DNA of 64,000 nucleotides from Pseudomonadota bacterium (GCA_021794525.1 JAJYQP010000081.1:1-64000), one strand, 5' to 3'; counted from the first letter of the stretch, positions 54,061 through 63,481 are shown. Notes: generated by a model not told the origin, from the sequence alone. A program made the numbers and translations.

Positions 54061-54969
54061 ATGGCGACGGTCCTGCATCCCGCTCCGAAGTTCGCGTCCA
54101 GCGAAGGCGTGCGCGAGGCGCTGTCTGCGGCGCTGGGCGATTCGCTGGTGGAGGCGCACGAGGAGCACGGCGAGCTCATCTTCCGCGTCAGGCGCGAGGC
54201 GCTGGAAGGCGCGCTCCGCACTCTGCGCGACGATCACGCCTACCAGCAGCTCATGGAGATCGCCGGCGCCGACTATCCTGACCGCCTAGATAGTGATGGT
54301 GGGCGGTTCGAGGTGGTCTATATGCTCCTCAGCCTCACCAGGAACCATCGCGTGATGGTGAAGGTTCGGGCCAGCGAGGCGACGCCGGTGCCGACTGCCA
54401 CCACGCTGTGGCCCAACGCTGGCTGGCTCGAGCGCGAGGTGTTCGACATGTATGGCGTCGTGTTCGACGGGAACACCGACCTGCGCCGCATTCTCACCGA
54501 CTACGGCTTCGAAGGGCATCCCTTCCGCAAGGACTTCCCGCTCACCGGCTACCAGGAGCTGCGCTATTCGCAGACGGAGCGCCGCGTGGTCTACGAGCCG
54601 GTGGAGCTGGCGCAGGACCTGCGGCAGTTCGACTTCATGAGCCCGTGGGAAGGCGCCGATTACGTGCTGCCGGGCGACGAGAAGGCGGCGGGAACGCCCA
54701 CGCCGCCCACGGTCGACAAGCCCAGGACCACCGAAACGCCCGCGCAGACCGGCGCGGGGGCGAAGGCCGATGCAAAGGCAGCGAAGCCCAGCCCGGCGCG
54801 CAAATCCCGCACCAGGGCGGCCGGTGCGCCCAAGCCGACCGAGAGCCGCCCCGCGCGCGCACCCCGCAAGGGGAAGAGCGCTGACACCGCCGCTGCGACC
54901 GAGCCTGCCGAGGCGAAGAAGCCCACTGCGCCGCGCAAGCGCACAACCAAGCCGAAAGGTGATGCATGA
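54061..54969 (+). CDS. nuoC: NADH-quinone oxidoreductase subunit C with long Ala/Lys/Pro tail
   Basis: NuoC (302 residues here) is part of the hydrophilic connecting arm. The core (to about residue 205) is canonical: MLLSLTRNHRVMVKV, GWLEREVFDMYGVVFDGNTDLRRIL, GHPFRKDFPLTGY and EFDFMSPWEG-like FDFMSPWEG. Residues about 210-302 are a low-complexity Ala/Lys/Pro/Arg tail with histone-like KSRTRAAG and PRKRTTKPKG motifs, absent from most NuoC. It overlaps the next gene by ATGA. Confidence 0.95.
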   Translation: MATVLHPAPKFASSEGVREALSAALGDSLVEAHEEHGELIFRVRREALEGALRTLRDDHAYQQLMEIAGADYPDRLDSDGGRFEVVYMLLSLTRNHRVMVKVRASEATPVPTATTLWPNAGWLEREVFDMYGVVFDGNTDLRRILTDYGFEGHPFRKDFPLTGYQELRYSQTERRVVYEPVELAQDLRQFDFMSPWEGADYVLPGDEKAAGTPTPPTVDKPRTTETPAQTGAGAKADAKAAKPSPARKSRTRAAGAPKPTESRPARAPRKGKSADTAAATEPAEAKKPTAPRKRTTKPKGDA

Positions 54970-55499
54970 TCCGCCTCGTCCTTCTCGCCGCCCCCCTCCT
55001 GCTCGCCGGCTGCTCGCGCAACGAGCCGGAGCGAAACGCCGCGAATGCCGATGATTTCGCCAGCCGTATCGGCACCGGCGGCACCAATGCTCCGGCAGCC
55101 GCGCCGACTGGCCCGGGCGCGACCAGCGCGATCAAGGCGGCCCCGGCGGCCGCTGGCGGGAACGTGTTCGCGCTTGAGAAGCTGGGCGATATCTCGGCGG
55201 TGAACCTCGGCCCGCGTGCGGGTGGCTGCACCTTCTCTTCCGGCGGTACAGAGATGCTGATCGCCGCGGGGCCGGCCGACCCGGCGCTGCCGGGCAAGGC
55301 CGTGGTTCGCGTCGGCGGCAAGCTCTACGAGCTGGACACGCCGCCGGGCGGGATCGCGGCCATCCGCGAAGGCACCGACTTCAACGGCGAGGGCTTCAGC
55401 ATCCGCCTGGCGCCGACCGCGCCGGGCAAGGGCACCATCACGATCACCAATATCGAAGGTCAGCAGAAGACCGTAGCGGGCGACTGGGTCTGCGCATGA
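54966..55499 (+). CDS. hypothetical lipoprotein inserted between nuoC and nuoD
   Basis: A 177-residue protein with a lipoprotein signal ([16 protein letters not shown], Cys16), an Ala/Gly/Thr-rich linker, then a beta-type domain ([64 protein letters not shown]). It overlaps nuoC and nuoD by ATGA on both sides, so it is translated with complex I but would reside in the envelope. I recognise no family. NuoC-NuoD are normally adjacent or fused, so this gene is an insertion. Confidence 0.88.
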   Translation: MIRLVLLAAPLLLAGCSRNEPERNAANADDFASRIGTGGTNAPAAAPTGPGATSAIKAAPAAAGGNVFALEKLGDISAVNLGPRAGGCTFSSGGTEMLIAAGPADPALPGKAVVRVGGKLYELDTPPGGIAAIREGTDFNGEGFSIRLAPTAPGKGTITITNIEGQQKTVAGDWVCA

Positions 55500-56713
55500 G
55501 CACCGGACTGCATCTCGAAACCTCCCCCACCATGGGCGACGAGGTCATCAGCAACTACACGATCAACTTCGGGCCCCAGCACCCGGCGGCGCACGGCGTG
55601 CTGCGCATGGTGATGGAGCTGGACGGCGAGATCATCGAGCGGATCGATCCGCATGTCGGCCTGCTCCACCGCGGCACCGAGAAGCTAATCGAGCACAAGA
55701 CCTATCTCCAGGCGCTGCCCTATTTCGACCGGCTCGATTACTGCTCGCCGCTCAACATGGAGCACAGCTATGTGCTCGCGATCGAGAAGCTGCTCAATCT
55801 CGAGGTGCCGCTGCGCGGGCAGTACCTGCGCGTGCTGTTCGCGGAGCTGAGCCGCATCTGCAACCACATGCTCAACATCGGCAGCCACGTCATGGACGTC
55901 GGCGCAATGACGCCGAACCTGTGGGTGTTCGAGCTGCGCGAGGATTGTCTCAACTTCTTCGAACGCGCGAGCGGCGCGCGTATGCACTCCGCCTGGTTCC
56001 GCCCCGGCGGCGTACACCAGGACGTGCCGCTGAAGCTGCTCACCGACATCGGCGACTGGTGCGACACGCGCCTGCCCGAACTGTTCGGTGACGCGATGAG
56101 CCTGGTCATCGACAACCGCATCTTCAAGCAGCGCAACGTCGACATCGCGCTGGTGAGCAAGGACGACGCCATCGCCTGGGGCTTCAGCGGCCCGATGATC
56201 CGCGCCGCCGGGCTGCCGTGGGATCTGCGCAAGAGTCAGCCCTACGACGTCTACGACCGGATGGAGTTCGACATCCCCGTCGGCACCAATTCGGACTGCT
56301 ACGACCGTTTCATGGTGCGCGTGAAGGAAGTCTACGAAAGCGCGAAGATCATCAAGCAGTGCCTGGCGCAGATGCCCGAAGGCCCGGTGTGCAGCGACGA
56401 CCGCAAGATCGTGCCCCCCAAGCGCGCCGAGATGAAGCAGTCGATGGAAGCGCTGATCCACCACTTCAAGCTCTACACCGAAGGCTTCCACGTGCCCGCG
56501 GGCGAGGTCTATGTCGCGACCGAAAGCCCGAAGGGCGAATTCGGCGTCTATCTGGTCAGCGACGGCAGCAACAAGCCCTACCGCTGCAAGATCCGCCCCA
56601 CTGCCTTCAGCCACCTCCAGGCGATGGACTTCATGAGCAAGGGCCACATGCTCCCCGACGCGACCGCCATCCTCGGCGCGATCGACGTGGTGTTCGGGGA
56701 GTGTGACCGGTGA
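55496..56713 (+). CDS. nuoD: NADH-quinone oxidoreductase subunit D
   Basis: NuoD forms the ubiquinone site with NuoB. The 405-residue protein has [57 protein letters not shown] and C-terminal [10 protein letters not shown], all canonical. The start overlaps the preceding lipoprotein gene by ATGA, and the stop overlaps the next GTG. Confidence 0.97.
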   Translation: MSTGLHLETSPTMGDEVISNYTINFGPQHPAAHGVLRMVMELDGEIIERIDPHVGLLHRGTEKLIEHKTYLQALPYFDRLDYCSPLNMEHSYVLAIEKLLNLEVPLRGQYLRVLFAELSRICNHMLNIGSHVMDVGAMTPNLWVFELREDCLNFFERASGARMHSAWFRPGGVHQDVPLKLLTDIGDWCDTRLPELFGDAMSLVIDNRIFKQRNVDIALVSKDDAIAWGFSGPMIRAAGLPWDLRKSQPYDVYDRMEFDIPVGTNSDCYDRFMVRVKEVYESAKIIKQCLAQMPEGPVCSDDRKIVPPKRAEMKQSMEALIHHFKLYTEGFHVPAGEVYVATESPKGEFGVYLVSDGSNKPYRCKIRPTAFSHLQAMDFMSKGHMLPDATAILGAIDVVFGECDR

Positions 56714-57012
56714 TCGAGGCGGCCAACTCCAGCATCCTCGAAATGACTCTCCGCACGATTTTCGGGATTGGATTGCTGCTGCTGCCCTACTTCGCTTTTA
56801 AACGGGCGCGGACCAGCTTCCAACTCGCAAAGCGGATTGGCCTCGCTGAGTTCCTCTTCGTGTTTTGCATCTCGTTCTTTTCCATGTCTTTCTTCGGGCC
56901 AATCACCGTGAATGGAACTCTTCTCGCGTTGATCTCATCCGCCTTCATGGCTGGCCTTGCGTTTACGGTTTGGTTTGGCCTGATGAAGCCCAAGGGTGGT
57001 TGGAATGGCTGA
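56710..57012 (+). CDS. small low-GC membrane protein inserted between nuoD and nuoE, GTG start
   Basis: A 100-residue protein with three hydrophobic segments: [35 protein letters not shown] and [20 protein letters not shown] recognise no family. GTG overlaps the nuoD stop as GTGA and the gene ends inside the nuoE start. Its codons use far more A and T in third position than neighbours (ATT, TTT, CTT, GGA), and its GC is visibly lower, about 50-55 per cent by eye. This marks it as probably acquired. Confidence 0.8.
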   Translation: MIEAANSSILEMTLRTIFGIGLLLLPYFAFKRARTSFQLAKRIGLAEFLFVFCISFFSMSFFGPITVNGTLLALISSAFMAGLAFTVWFGLMKPKGGWNG

Positions 57013-57673
57013 CCGCTCCCCCGCACCCGATACCCCCGAGTTGCGCGAGCGCTGGGGTGGGTTCGAATTCTCTGAGGCGTGGGCCGCGAAGGCGGACGCG
57101 GCGATTGCGCGCTATCCGCAGGGGCGTCAGCGCTCGGCGGTGATGGCGCTGCTCGACTTTGCCCAGCGGCAGGTCGGCGAGGAAACCAATACGCAGGGCT
57201 GGCTGCCGCTGCCGGTGATCGAATATGTCGCCGATTATCTCGACATGCCGGTGATCCGCGTGCTCGAGGTCGCGACCTTCTATTTCATGTACAATTTGCG
57301 CCCGGTGGGCCGTTTCCACGTGCAGGTCTGCGGCACCACGCCCTGCATGCTGCGCGGCTCGGACGACCTGTTCGCCGCCTGCAAGAAGCGCGGGATGGTG
57401 AAGGGCCATGTCTCGGACGATGGTCTGTGGACGCTGACCGAGGTCGAATGCATGGGCAATTGCGCCACCGCGCCGATGGTCCAGATCAACGACGATAACT
57501 ACGAGGATTTGACGCCCGAGCGCCTCGACGCGATCCTCGACGCGCTGGCCGCGGGGCAGCAGCCGAAGACCGGCACGCAGGAGCCGGGCCGGCACACCAG
57601 CGAACCTGTGGGCGGGCCGACCACGCTGAAGGAAATGGTCACCGCCAACCACGACTACCGGGGGGAATGGTGA
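57005..57673 (+). CDS. nuoE: NADH-quinone oxidoreductase subunit E
   Basis: NuoE carries the [2Fe-2S] cluster N1a. The 222-residue protein shows EVATFYFMYNLRPVG, CGTTPCMLRGSD and the second Cys pair in VECMGNCATAPMVQIN. The ATG at 57005 overlaps the previous gene. A C-terminal extension of about 40 residues (PKTGTQEPGRHTSEP) follows the conserved region. Its stop at 57673 precedes a repeat. Confidence 0.97.
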   Translation: MADRSPAPDTPELRERWGGFEFSEAWAAKADAAIARYPQGRQRSAVMALLDFAQRQVGEETNTQGWLPLPVIEYVADYLDMPVIRVLEVATFYFMYNLRPVGRFHVQVCGTTPCMLRGSDDLFAACKKRGMVKGHVSDDGLWTLTEVECMGNCATAPMVQINDDNYEDLTPERLDAILDALAAGQQPKTGTQEPGRHTSEPVGGPTTLKEMVTANHDYRGEW

Positions 57674-57690
57674 TGGCGGTCGCTGTAATC

Positions 57691-57814
57691 CTCCCCGCGC
57701 GAAGCGGGGGGAGGGGGACCATGCGAAGCATGGTGGAGGGGTCGCCTTGCCTCGCCGTAGCATACCCCTCCACCACCCTTCGGGTGGTCCCCCTCCCCGA
57801 GCAAGCTCAGGGAG
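57691..57814. repeat. palindromic intergenic repeat between nuoE and the next gene
   Basis: Arms 57706-57742 and 57764-57798 are inverted copies, each containing GGGGGACCA/TGGTGGAGGGGT and its complement, with a small CCCCGC hairpin before them and a second hairpin (57793-57814) at the end. The elements carry variable loops (GCGAAGC versus CCCTTCGGG), typical of dispersed repeats. It fills the gap after nuoE and contributes the ribosome binding site of the following gene. Confidence 0.8.
57793..57814 (+). promoter_or_regulatory. hairpin sequestering the SD of the 45-residue gene
   Basis: CTCCC and GAGC (57793-57802) pair with GCTC and GGGAG (57805-57814), one mismatch. The GGAG at 57811-57814 is the only SD-like sequence, seven bases before the ATG at 57822, so it would be hidden in the folded mRNA. 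It is part of the repeat above. Confidence 0.5.
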
Positions 57815-57821
57815 AATTGTA

Positions 57822-57959
57822 ATGGAAGTCGGCACCGTCATCGTCGCGCTCGTGCTGATCTTCATCGCCTGGAAGGTGCTGAGCGGACTCATCAAGTTCG
57901 GCCTGATCGCGGTGGTGATTATCGCCGCGATCTGGTTTCTCACGCAGGGCGGAATGTGA
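57822..57959 (+). CDS. 45-residue membrane protein between nuoE and nuoF
   Basis: The product begins [20 protein letters not shown], with a second hydrophobic stretch [15 protein letters not shown] and ends GGM. It is almost entirely membrane helix with one Lys pair hinge (SGLIKFG). The ATG at 57822 has GGAG seven bases upstream, inside the repeat. The stop overlaps the nuoF ATG (TGATG). A small hydrophobic protein could serve as an accessory complex I subunit, but this is position only. No family recognised. Confidence 0.72.
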   Translation: MEVGTVIVALVLIFIAWKVLSGLIKFGLIAVVIIAAIWFLTQGGM

Positions 57960-59248
57960 TGCTCGCCGATAAGGACCGCATCTTCACCAATCTCTACGGC
58001 TACCAGTCGTGGAGCCTCGAAGCTGCCCGCAAGCGCGGCGACTGGGACGAAACCAAGGCGCTGCTCGCGCGCGGGCAGGATGCGATTATCGAGGAAATCA
58101 AGACTTCCGGCCTGCGCGGACGCGGCGGGGCGGGGTTCCCGACCGGGCTCAAGTGGTCCTTCATGCCCAAGGAGAGCAGGGACGGCCGCCCGAGCTTCCT
58201 GGTCATCAACGCCGACGAGAGCGAGCCGGGTTCGTGCAAGGACCGCGAGATCATCCGCCACGATCCGCACAAGCTGATCGAGGGCGCGCTGGTCGCCGGT
58301 TTCGCGATGCGGGCGCGCGCGGCCTATGTGTACATTCGCGGCGAATACATCCGCGAGGCCGAGACGTTCCAGAAGGCGCTCGACGAGGCCTATGACGCCG
58401 GGCTGATCGGCAAGAACGCCAGCGGCTCGGGCTACGACTTCGACGTGTTCCTCCATCGCGGCGCGGGCGCCTATATCTGCGGCGAAGAGACCGCGATGAT
58501 CGAGAGCCTGGAGGGCAAGAAGGGCCAGCCGCGCCTCAAGCCGCCGTTCCCGGCCGGTGCGGGCCTCTACGGCTGCCCGACCACGGTCAACAACGTCGAG
58601 AGCATCGCGGTCGCCCCCACGATCCTGCGGCGCGGCGCGGGCTGGTTCGCAAGCTTCGGGCGCGAGAACAACAAGGGTACCAAGCTCTTCCAGATTTCGG
58701 GCCATGTCGAGAAGCCCTGTGTGGTCGAGGAGGCGATGAGCATCCCCTTCCGCGAGCTGATCGAGAAGCACTGCGGCGGTATACGCGGCGGTTGGGACAA
58801 TCTCCTCGCGGTGATTCCAGGTGGCAGCTCGGTACCGCTCGTGCCCGCGAAGGACGTCATCGACATGCCGCTCGACTTCGACGGCTGCAAGGACGCAGGG
58901 TCCGGCCTCGGCACCGCAGGCATCATCGTGATGGACAAGTCGACCGACATCGTCCGCGCGATCAGCCGGCTGAGCTATTTCTACAAGCACGAGAGCTGCG
59001 GCCAGTGCACCCCCTGCCGCGAGGGCACCGGCTGGATGTGGCGCGTGATGCAGCGCCTGCGCACCGGCGACGCGCACATCGACGAGATCGACATGCTCCA
59101 GCAGGTCACCAAGCAGGTCGAAGGCCACACCATCTGCGCGCTGGGCGATGCTGCGGCATGGCCGATCCAGGGCCTCATCCGCCACTTCCGCCCCGAACTG
59201 GAGCGGCGGATCGCGCAGAACGACGCCATGCGGGAGGCGGCGGAATGA
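57959..59248 (+). CDS. nuoF: NADH-quinone oxidoreductase subunit F
   Basis: NuoF holds FMN and cluster N3 and takes electrons from NADH. The 429-residue protein has the NADH site [13 protein letters not shown], the FMN loop [31 protein letters not shown] and the [4Fe-4S] motif [12 protein letters not shown]. The ATG at 57959 overlaps the small gene stop; a GTG one codon upstream is possible. Confidence 0.97.
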   Translation: MLADKDRIFTNLYGYQSWSLEAARKRGDWDETKALLARGQDAIIEEIKTSGLRGRGGAGFPTGLKWSFMPKESRDGRPSFLVINADESEPGSCKDREIIRHDPHKLIEGALVAGFAMRARAAYVYIRGEYIREAETFQKALDEAYDAGLIGKNASGSGYDFDVFLHRGAGAYICGEETAMIESLEGKKGQPRLKPPFPAGAGLYGCPTTVNNVESIAVAPTILRRGAGWFASFGRENNKGTKLFQISGHVEKPCVVEEAMSIPFRELIEKHCGGIRGGWDNLLAVIPGGSSVPLVPAKDVIDMPLDFDGCKDAGSGLGTAGIIVMDKSTDIVRAISRLSYFYKHESCGQCTPCREGTGWMWRVMQRLRTGDAHIDEIDMLQQVTKQVEGHTICALGDAAAWPIQGLIRHFRPELERRIAQNDAMREAAE

Positions 59249-59861
59249 GGCGGGTCGGGATTATCCTGTCGACCTCGCTGGCCGTCACCGCACCGGCGCT
59301 GGCCGAGACGAGCAAGATGGTCTCCCAGCGGAACCAGATGATCGAGGCGGCGGGTTGCTTTGCGCGCACGGCACCCGCAATGTCGGCGAACCTGCTTGCG
59401 CTGGATGCCGAAAAGGATCGCTGGAAAAGGCCAAGCAACTGGCACAGGGTCGCTTTTCTTGTTTCCCTGATTCCAAGCTGGCCGTCGCCGTGCGCGGGGA
59501 CATCTTCTACGGCGAGCTGGCGGGTGCCATGCTCGAAAGGACGCCCGCCCGGCTGGACGCCATTGCCGCGCGCGGCACGGGCGCAGCGCAACGGCCGGGT
59601 ACCGGCCTCTCCGATGGCCAGTTCATGATCGCCTATTCGCAGTGCCTTCTCGCTGCCGAGCCGGGCAAGACCGCCGCCTTCCTGCGCGCCCCCCGCGGTA
59701 CGCCTGCGGAGCGCGCCGCTGTGGTCGCCTATGGCGAGACCCTGTCAGACTGCATGCCGACCGACATTTCCTATTCCATGAACATTCCCGACCTGCGCGC
59801 CCACCTCGCCTTCGCGGCCTATCGATCGCTTCTCGTCGAGGGAGGCAAGACCGATGCCTAA
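59245..59861 (+). pseudogene. frameshifted exported protein gene between nuoF and nuoG
   Basis: The frame from ATG 59245 (overlapping the nuoF stop by ATGA) encodes a signal peptide (GIILSTSLAVTAPALAE) and reads to about 59412, then loses coherence. The -1 frame continues with coherent sequence (SLEKAKQLAQGRFSCFPDSK, DIFYGELAGAMLERTPARL, YSMNIPDLRAHLAFAAYR) to a TAA at 59861 that overlaps nuoG. Adding one A to the AAAA run at 59411-59414 restores a single frame of 205 residues. It is either a real frameshift or a homopolymer sequencing error. No family recognised. Confidence 0.75.
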
Positions 59862-61866
59862 AGTCACCGTCGACGGCCAGGAAATCGAGGTTCCCAACGG
59901 GGCGACCGTCCTCCAGGCGTGCGAGCTTGCGGGCAAGGAGATCCCGCGCTTCTGCTATCACGAACGCCTCAGCATCGCCGGCAATTGCCGGATGTGCCTG
60001 GTCGAGGTAAAGCCCGGACCGCCCAAGCCGCAGGCAAGCTGCGCGCTGCCGGCGACCGAGGGGCAGGAAATCCGCACCGACACGCCGATGGTCAAGTCGG
60101 CGCGCGAGGGGGTGATGGAGTTCCTGCTCATCAACCACCCGCTCGACTGCCCGATCTGCGACCAGGGCGGCGAGTGCGACTTGCAGGACCAGTCGGTCGC
60201 CTATGGCCGCGGCGGCTCGCGCTATCACGAGAACAAGCGCGCGGTGACCGAGAAGTACATGGGGCCGCTCATCAAGACGGTGATGACGCGCTGCATTCAC
60301 TGCACCCGCTGCGTGCGCTTCTCCGAGGAGATCGCGGGCGTGGACGAGATCGGCGCGCTCTATCGCGGCGAGGACATGCAGATCACCACCTACCTCGAGC
60401 AGGCGGCGGAGCATGAGCTGTCGGCCAACGTGATCGACCTGTGCCCGGTCGGCGCGCTGACTTCGCGCCCCTATGCCTTCGAGGCAAGGCCGTGGGAGCT
60501 GAAGAAGACGCTCTCGATTGACGTCAGCGACGCGGTGGGCGCGAACATCCGTCTCGACAGCCGCGGGCGCGAGGTCATGCGCGCGCTGCCCCGCATCAAC
60601 GACGATGTGAACGAGGAGTGGCTCAGCGACAAGGGCCGCTACATGGTCGACGGACTGACCCGTAAACGGCTCGACCGGGTGTGGATCAGACGGAAAGGCA
60701 AGCTGCAGCCCGCGAGCTGGGAGGAGGCCTTCAAGGCGATCGCCAAGGCCCAAAAGAGTTCAGGGCCGCAGGGCAGTATCGCCGCGATCGCGGGCGATCT
60801 GGTCGACTGCGAGACGATGTTCGCGGCCAAACGCCTCGTCAACGCGCTGGGTTCGACGCTGCTCGAGGGGCGGCAGACCGGAATGAGCTATCCGGCGACG
60901 AACCTCGCGGCGGTGAACTTCAATTCGACTTTCGCGGGGATCGAGACCGCCGATGCGATCCTGATCGTGGGCAGCCATGTCCGCTGGGAAGCGCCGCTGG
61001 TCAACGTCCGCCTGCGCAAGGCCGCCAAGGCCGGCGCGAAGGTGTTCGTGGTCGGTCCGCACTGGGATACGACCTATCCGGCGGAGTTCCTGGGTGACGA
61101 TGCGGCTGTGCTGCACGATCTCCCAGGCCATGTCACGGAGGCACTGGCTAAGGCTAGGCGTCCGGCGGTGATCGTGGGCGGGGCGGGGCTTGCCAAGGGT
61201 GCGCTCGACGCCGCGCTGGCGCTGCCGGTGCAGCGCGAGGGCTGGAACGGCTTCAACGTCCTCCACATGGCCGCATCGCGCATGGGCGGGCTGATGCTCG
61301 GCTATGCTCAGAAGGGCGGGATCAAGGATATCGTCGACGCCGCGCCGAAACTGGTGCTGGCGCTGGGCGCGGACGAGGTGGACTGGTCGGCCTTCGCAGG
61401 GAGCCTCAAGGTCTATATCGGCCACCACGGCGATAAGGGCGCGCATGCGGCGGACATAATCCTCCCCGCGGCGGCTTACAGCGAAAAGGACGGCACCTAC
61501 GTCAACACCGAGGGCCGTGTGCAGTTCGCCGAGAAAGCCGTCTTCGCGCCCGGCGACGCGCGCGAGGACTGGACGATCCTGCGCGCGCTTGCCGATGCGC
61601 TGGGCGTCTCGGTCGGCTTCGACAGCTTTGCCGAATTGCAGGCCGCGATGATCGCCGAGGTGCCCGCGCTGGGCGAGGAAGGGCTGGCGAATTACGGTGC
61701 GCTGCCGAAGCCGGGTAAGGGCAGGGCCCCGAAACGTGCAACTGGCCGGATCGCCTATCCGATCAAGGATTTCTACCTCACCAACGCCATCGCCCGCGCC
61801 AGCGTGGTGATGCAGGAGTGCAGTGCCGAGCTGGTCCACGGCCAGGTGCTGGAGGCGGCGGAATGA
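59854..61866 (+). CDS. nuoG: NADH-quinone oxidoreductase subunit G
   Basis: NuoG carries several Fe-S clusters of the NADH-oxidising arm. N-terminal [2Fe-2S] site CYHERLSIAGNCRMC, then DCPICDQGGECDLQD, the [4Fe-4S] set CIHCTRC and LCPVGAL, followed by a molybdopterin-oxidoreductase-like domain that binds no cofactor in this family. 670 residues, near the alphaproteobacterial norm. The ATG overlaps the broken gene by eight bases; AAGAC precedes it only weakly. Confidence 0.97.
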   Translation: MPKVTVDGQEIEVPNGATVLQACELAGKEIPRFCYHERLSIAGNCRMCLVEVKPGPPKPQASCALPATEGQEIRTDTPMVKSAREGVMEFLLINHPLDCPICDQGGECDLQDQSVAYGRGGSRYHENKRAVTEKYMGPLIKTVMTRCIHCTRCVRFSEEIAGVDEIGALYRGEDMQITTYLEQAAEHELSANVIDLCPVGALTSRPYAFEARPWELKKTLSIDVSDAVGANIRLDSRGREVMRALPRINDDVNEEWLSDKGRYMVDGLTRKRLDRVWIRRKGKLQPASWEEAFKAIAKAQKSSGPQGSIAAIAGDLVDCETMFAAKRLVNALGSTLLEGRQTGMSYPATNLAAVNFNSTFAGIETADAILIVGSHVRWEAPLVNVRLRKAAKAGAKVFVVGPHWDTTYPAEFLGDDAAVLHDLPGHVTEALAKARRPAVIVGGAGLAKGALDAALALPVQREGWNGFNVLHMAASRMGGLMLGYAQKGGIKDIVDAAPKLVLALGADEVDWSAFAGSLKVYIGHHGDKGAHAADIILPAAAYSEKDGTYVNTEGRVQFAEKAVFAPGDAREDWTILRALADALGVSVGFDSFAELQAAMIAEVPALGEEGLANYGALPKPGKGRAPKRATGRIAYPIKDFYLTNAIARASVVMQECSAELVHGQVLEAAE

Positions 61867-62009
61867 GCGGGCTCGCATGTCTTCACCCCTCCCCTTCAGG
61901 GGAGGAGCCGGGGGTGGGGCTTGTGAGCAAGCGCCACGCCCGAGCGACAGGCTCCGCCCCAACCCCTCCCCTGAAGGGAAGGGGCTTTGAAAAGGGTGTC
62001 CGCTCATGA
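61863..62009 (+). other. open frame through the nuoG/nuoH repeat (probably not a gene)
   Basis: A 48-codon frame starts at the ATG overlapping the nuoG stop (ATGA) and ends in a TGA overlapping the nuoH ATG (ATGA). The product (MSGLACLHPSPSGEEPGVGL and so on, ending FEKGVRS) is what the repeat encodes. It could let ribosomes travel from nuoG to nuoH. It is more likely a by-product of a repeat inserted without breaking coupling. Confidence 0.35.
61887..61986. repeat. palindromic repeat between nuoG and nuoH
   Basis: Left arm 61888-61923 (contains CCCCTTCAGGGGAGG and GGGGTGGGGC) and right arm 61951-61986 (contains CCCTCCCCTGAAGGG) are imperfect inverted copies, each with its own small internal palindrome around CTTCAGG/CCTGAAG. 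It is a different family from the repeat at nuoE. It fills almost the whole 139-base gap before nuoH. Confidence 0.75.
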
Positions 62010-63481
62010 CCGCCTTTTTCCAGACCAATCTCGGCCTCACCTACGAATGGTCGTGGGCGCTCGCGACTGTCGCGGGCATCCTCCTCATCGCGCTGCCGCT
62101 GATGCTGGCGGTTGCGATGATCATCTATGCCGACCGCAAGATCTGGGCGGCGATGGCACTGCGCAAGGGGCCCAACGTGGTCGGACCCTTCGGTCTGCTC
62201 CAGAGCTTCGCCGACGGGCTCAAGGTGTTCCTCCAGGAAACCATCATCCCGAGCGCATCGAACAAGGGCATCTTCCTGATCGCGCCCATCGTCACCTTCA
62301 CCGTGGCGCTGCTGGCCTGGGCGGTGGTGCCGTTCGGGCCCGGTGCGGTGCTGGCGGACATCAACGTCGGCCTGCTCTACATCCTCGCGATCAGCAGCCT
62401 GGGCGTTTACGGGGTGGTGATGAGCGGCTGGGCCAGCAACTCGAAATACCCGTTCTTCAGTGCCATGCGCGCCGCAGCTCAGATGATTTCCTACGAAGTC
62501 TCGATCGGCTTCATCCTCATCTGCGTGGTGCTGTGGGCGGGCACGTTCAACATGAACGGCATCATCACCGCGCAGCAGGGGCACGTGCTGGGAATCATCA
62601 ACGGTTTCGTCGCCAACCCGCTGCTGTTCCCGCTGTGGGTCATGTTCCTGATCAGCAGCCTGGCCGAAACCGCGCGCGCACCCTTCGACCTGACCGAGGC
62701 GGAGAGCGAGCTCGTCGCCGGTTACCAGACCGAATACTCATCGATGAGCTTCGCGCTGTTCTGGCTAGGCGAATACGCCAACGTCATCCTGATGTGCGCC
62801 TTGAACGCCATCCTGTTCTGGGGCGGCTGGCTGCCTCCGCTCGACATCCCGATCCTCTACACCTTCCTCTTCACCGAGGGGCTGACCGCGATCTTCTGGC
62901 TGTTCGCCAAGATCCTGTTGTTCTTCTTCATCTTCAGCTGGGTGAAGGCCACCGTGCCGCGCTACCGCTACGACCAGCTCATGCGCCTCGGCTGGAAGGT
63001 GTTCCTGCCGCTGAGCCTGTTCTTCGTGGTGCTGATCAGCGGCTGGCTGATGGCGACGCGGTATGACGACGCCTCCCGCTTCTCATCGGGGAAGCCTACG
63101 CCGGCAATGCTAGCTCGGGTCAATGCAACATCCGTTTGTCAGATGCGCGCTCCTGCCCGGTATGGAGATGAGGTCGAGGGCCGCGCATTGAACGTGTACA
63201 TCAAACGGGACTGGGCAAGACCAAATTCTGACGACACTCTTCAGATCACATATCCCGAACAGCTGGCCGGGCTGCTCAAGTTTACTCAAACTCGAAGCAA
63301 TGGCTTTGGCGGTAGCGGTTCCCTCGATTGGATCACGCCGAAGCGCGGAATCAAGATGGGGATGGGCGTTACCGACGTGATTTACGAAGATGGTCCCAGC
63401 TCGATCCTATTTCTCGAAGACGGTGACACAGTTTTGATGGGTGACTGTTGGAGCAAGTCCCGATTGGAGCGCTTCGCATGA
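62006..63481 (+). CDS. nuoH: NADH-quinone oxidoreductase subunit H with 138-residue C-terminal extension
   Basis: NuoH links the quinone site to the proton-pumping arm. Residues 1-353 are canonical: [65 protein letters not shown] and [14 protein letters not shown]. NuoH normally ends around WLMATRY (Tyr353); here the frame continues without stop for 138 more residues (to RLERFA), soluble, with [15 protein letters not shown] and [16 protein letters not shown], and stops as ATGA with nuoI. The extension has lower GC than the core. A one-base loss turning TATTGA to TATGA would explain the fusion. AAGGG precedes the ATG. Confidence 0.93.
   Translation: MTAFFQTNLGLTYEWSWALATVAGILLIALPLMLAVAMIIYADRKIWAAMALRKGPNVVGPFGLLQSFADGLKVFLQETIIPSASNKGIFLIAPIVTFTVALLAWAVVPFGPGAVLADINVGLLYILAISSLGVYGVVMSGWASNSKYPFFSAMRAAAQMISYEVSIGFILICVVLWAGTFNMNGIITAQQGHVLGIINGFVANPLLFPLWVMFLISSLAETARAPFDLTEAESELVAGYQTEYSSMSFALFWLGEYANVILMCALNAILFWGGWLPPLDIPILYTFLFTEGLTAIFWLFAKILLFFFIFSWVKATVPRYRYDQLMRLGWKVFLPLSLFFVVLISGWLMATRYDDASRFSSGKPTPAMLARVNATSVCQMRAPARYGDEVEGRALNVYIKRDWARPNSDDTLQITYPEQLAGLLKFTQTRSNGFGGSGSLDWITPKRGIKMGMGVTDVIYEDGPSSILFLEDGDTVLMGDCWSKSRLERFA

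Noticed and set aside
56963-59185. 740-codon minus-strand frame across nuoE, the repeat and nuoF
   Set aside because: Antisense to two canonical subunits and runs through a palindromic repeat; no recognisable motif.
59401-59430. Programmed -1 frameshift in the nuoF/nuoG insert
   Set aside because: No canonical X-XXY-YYZ slippery heptamer lies in the right phase; a lost A in the run is simpler.
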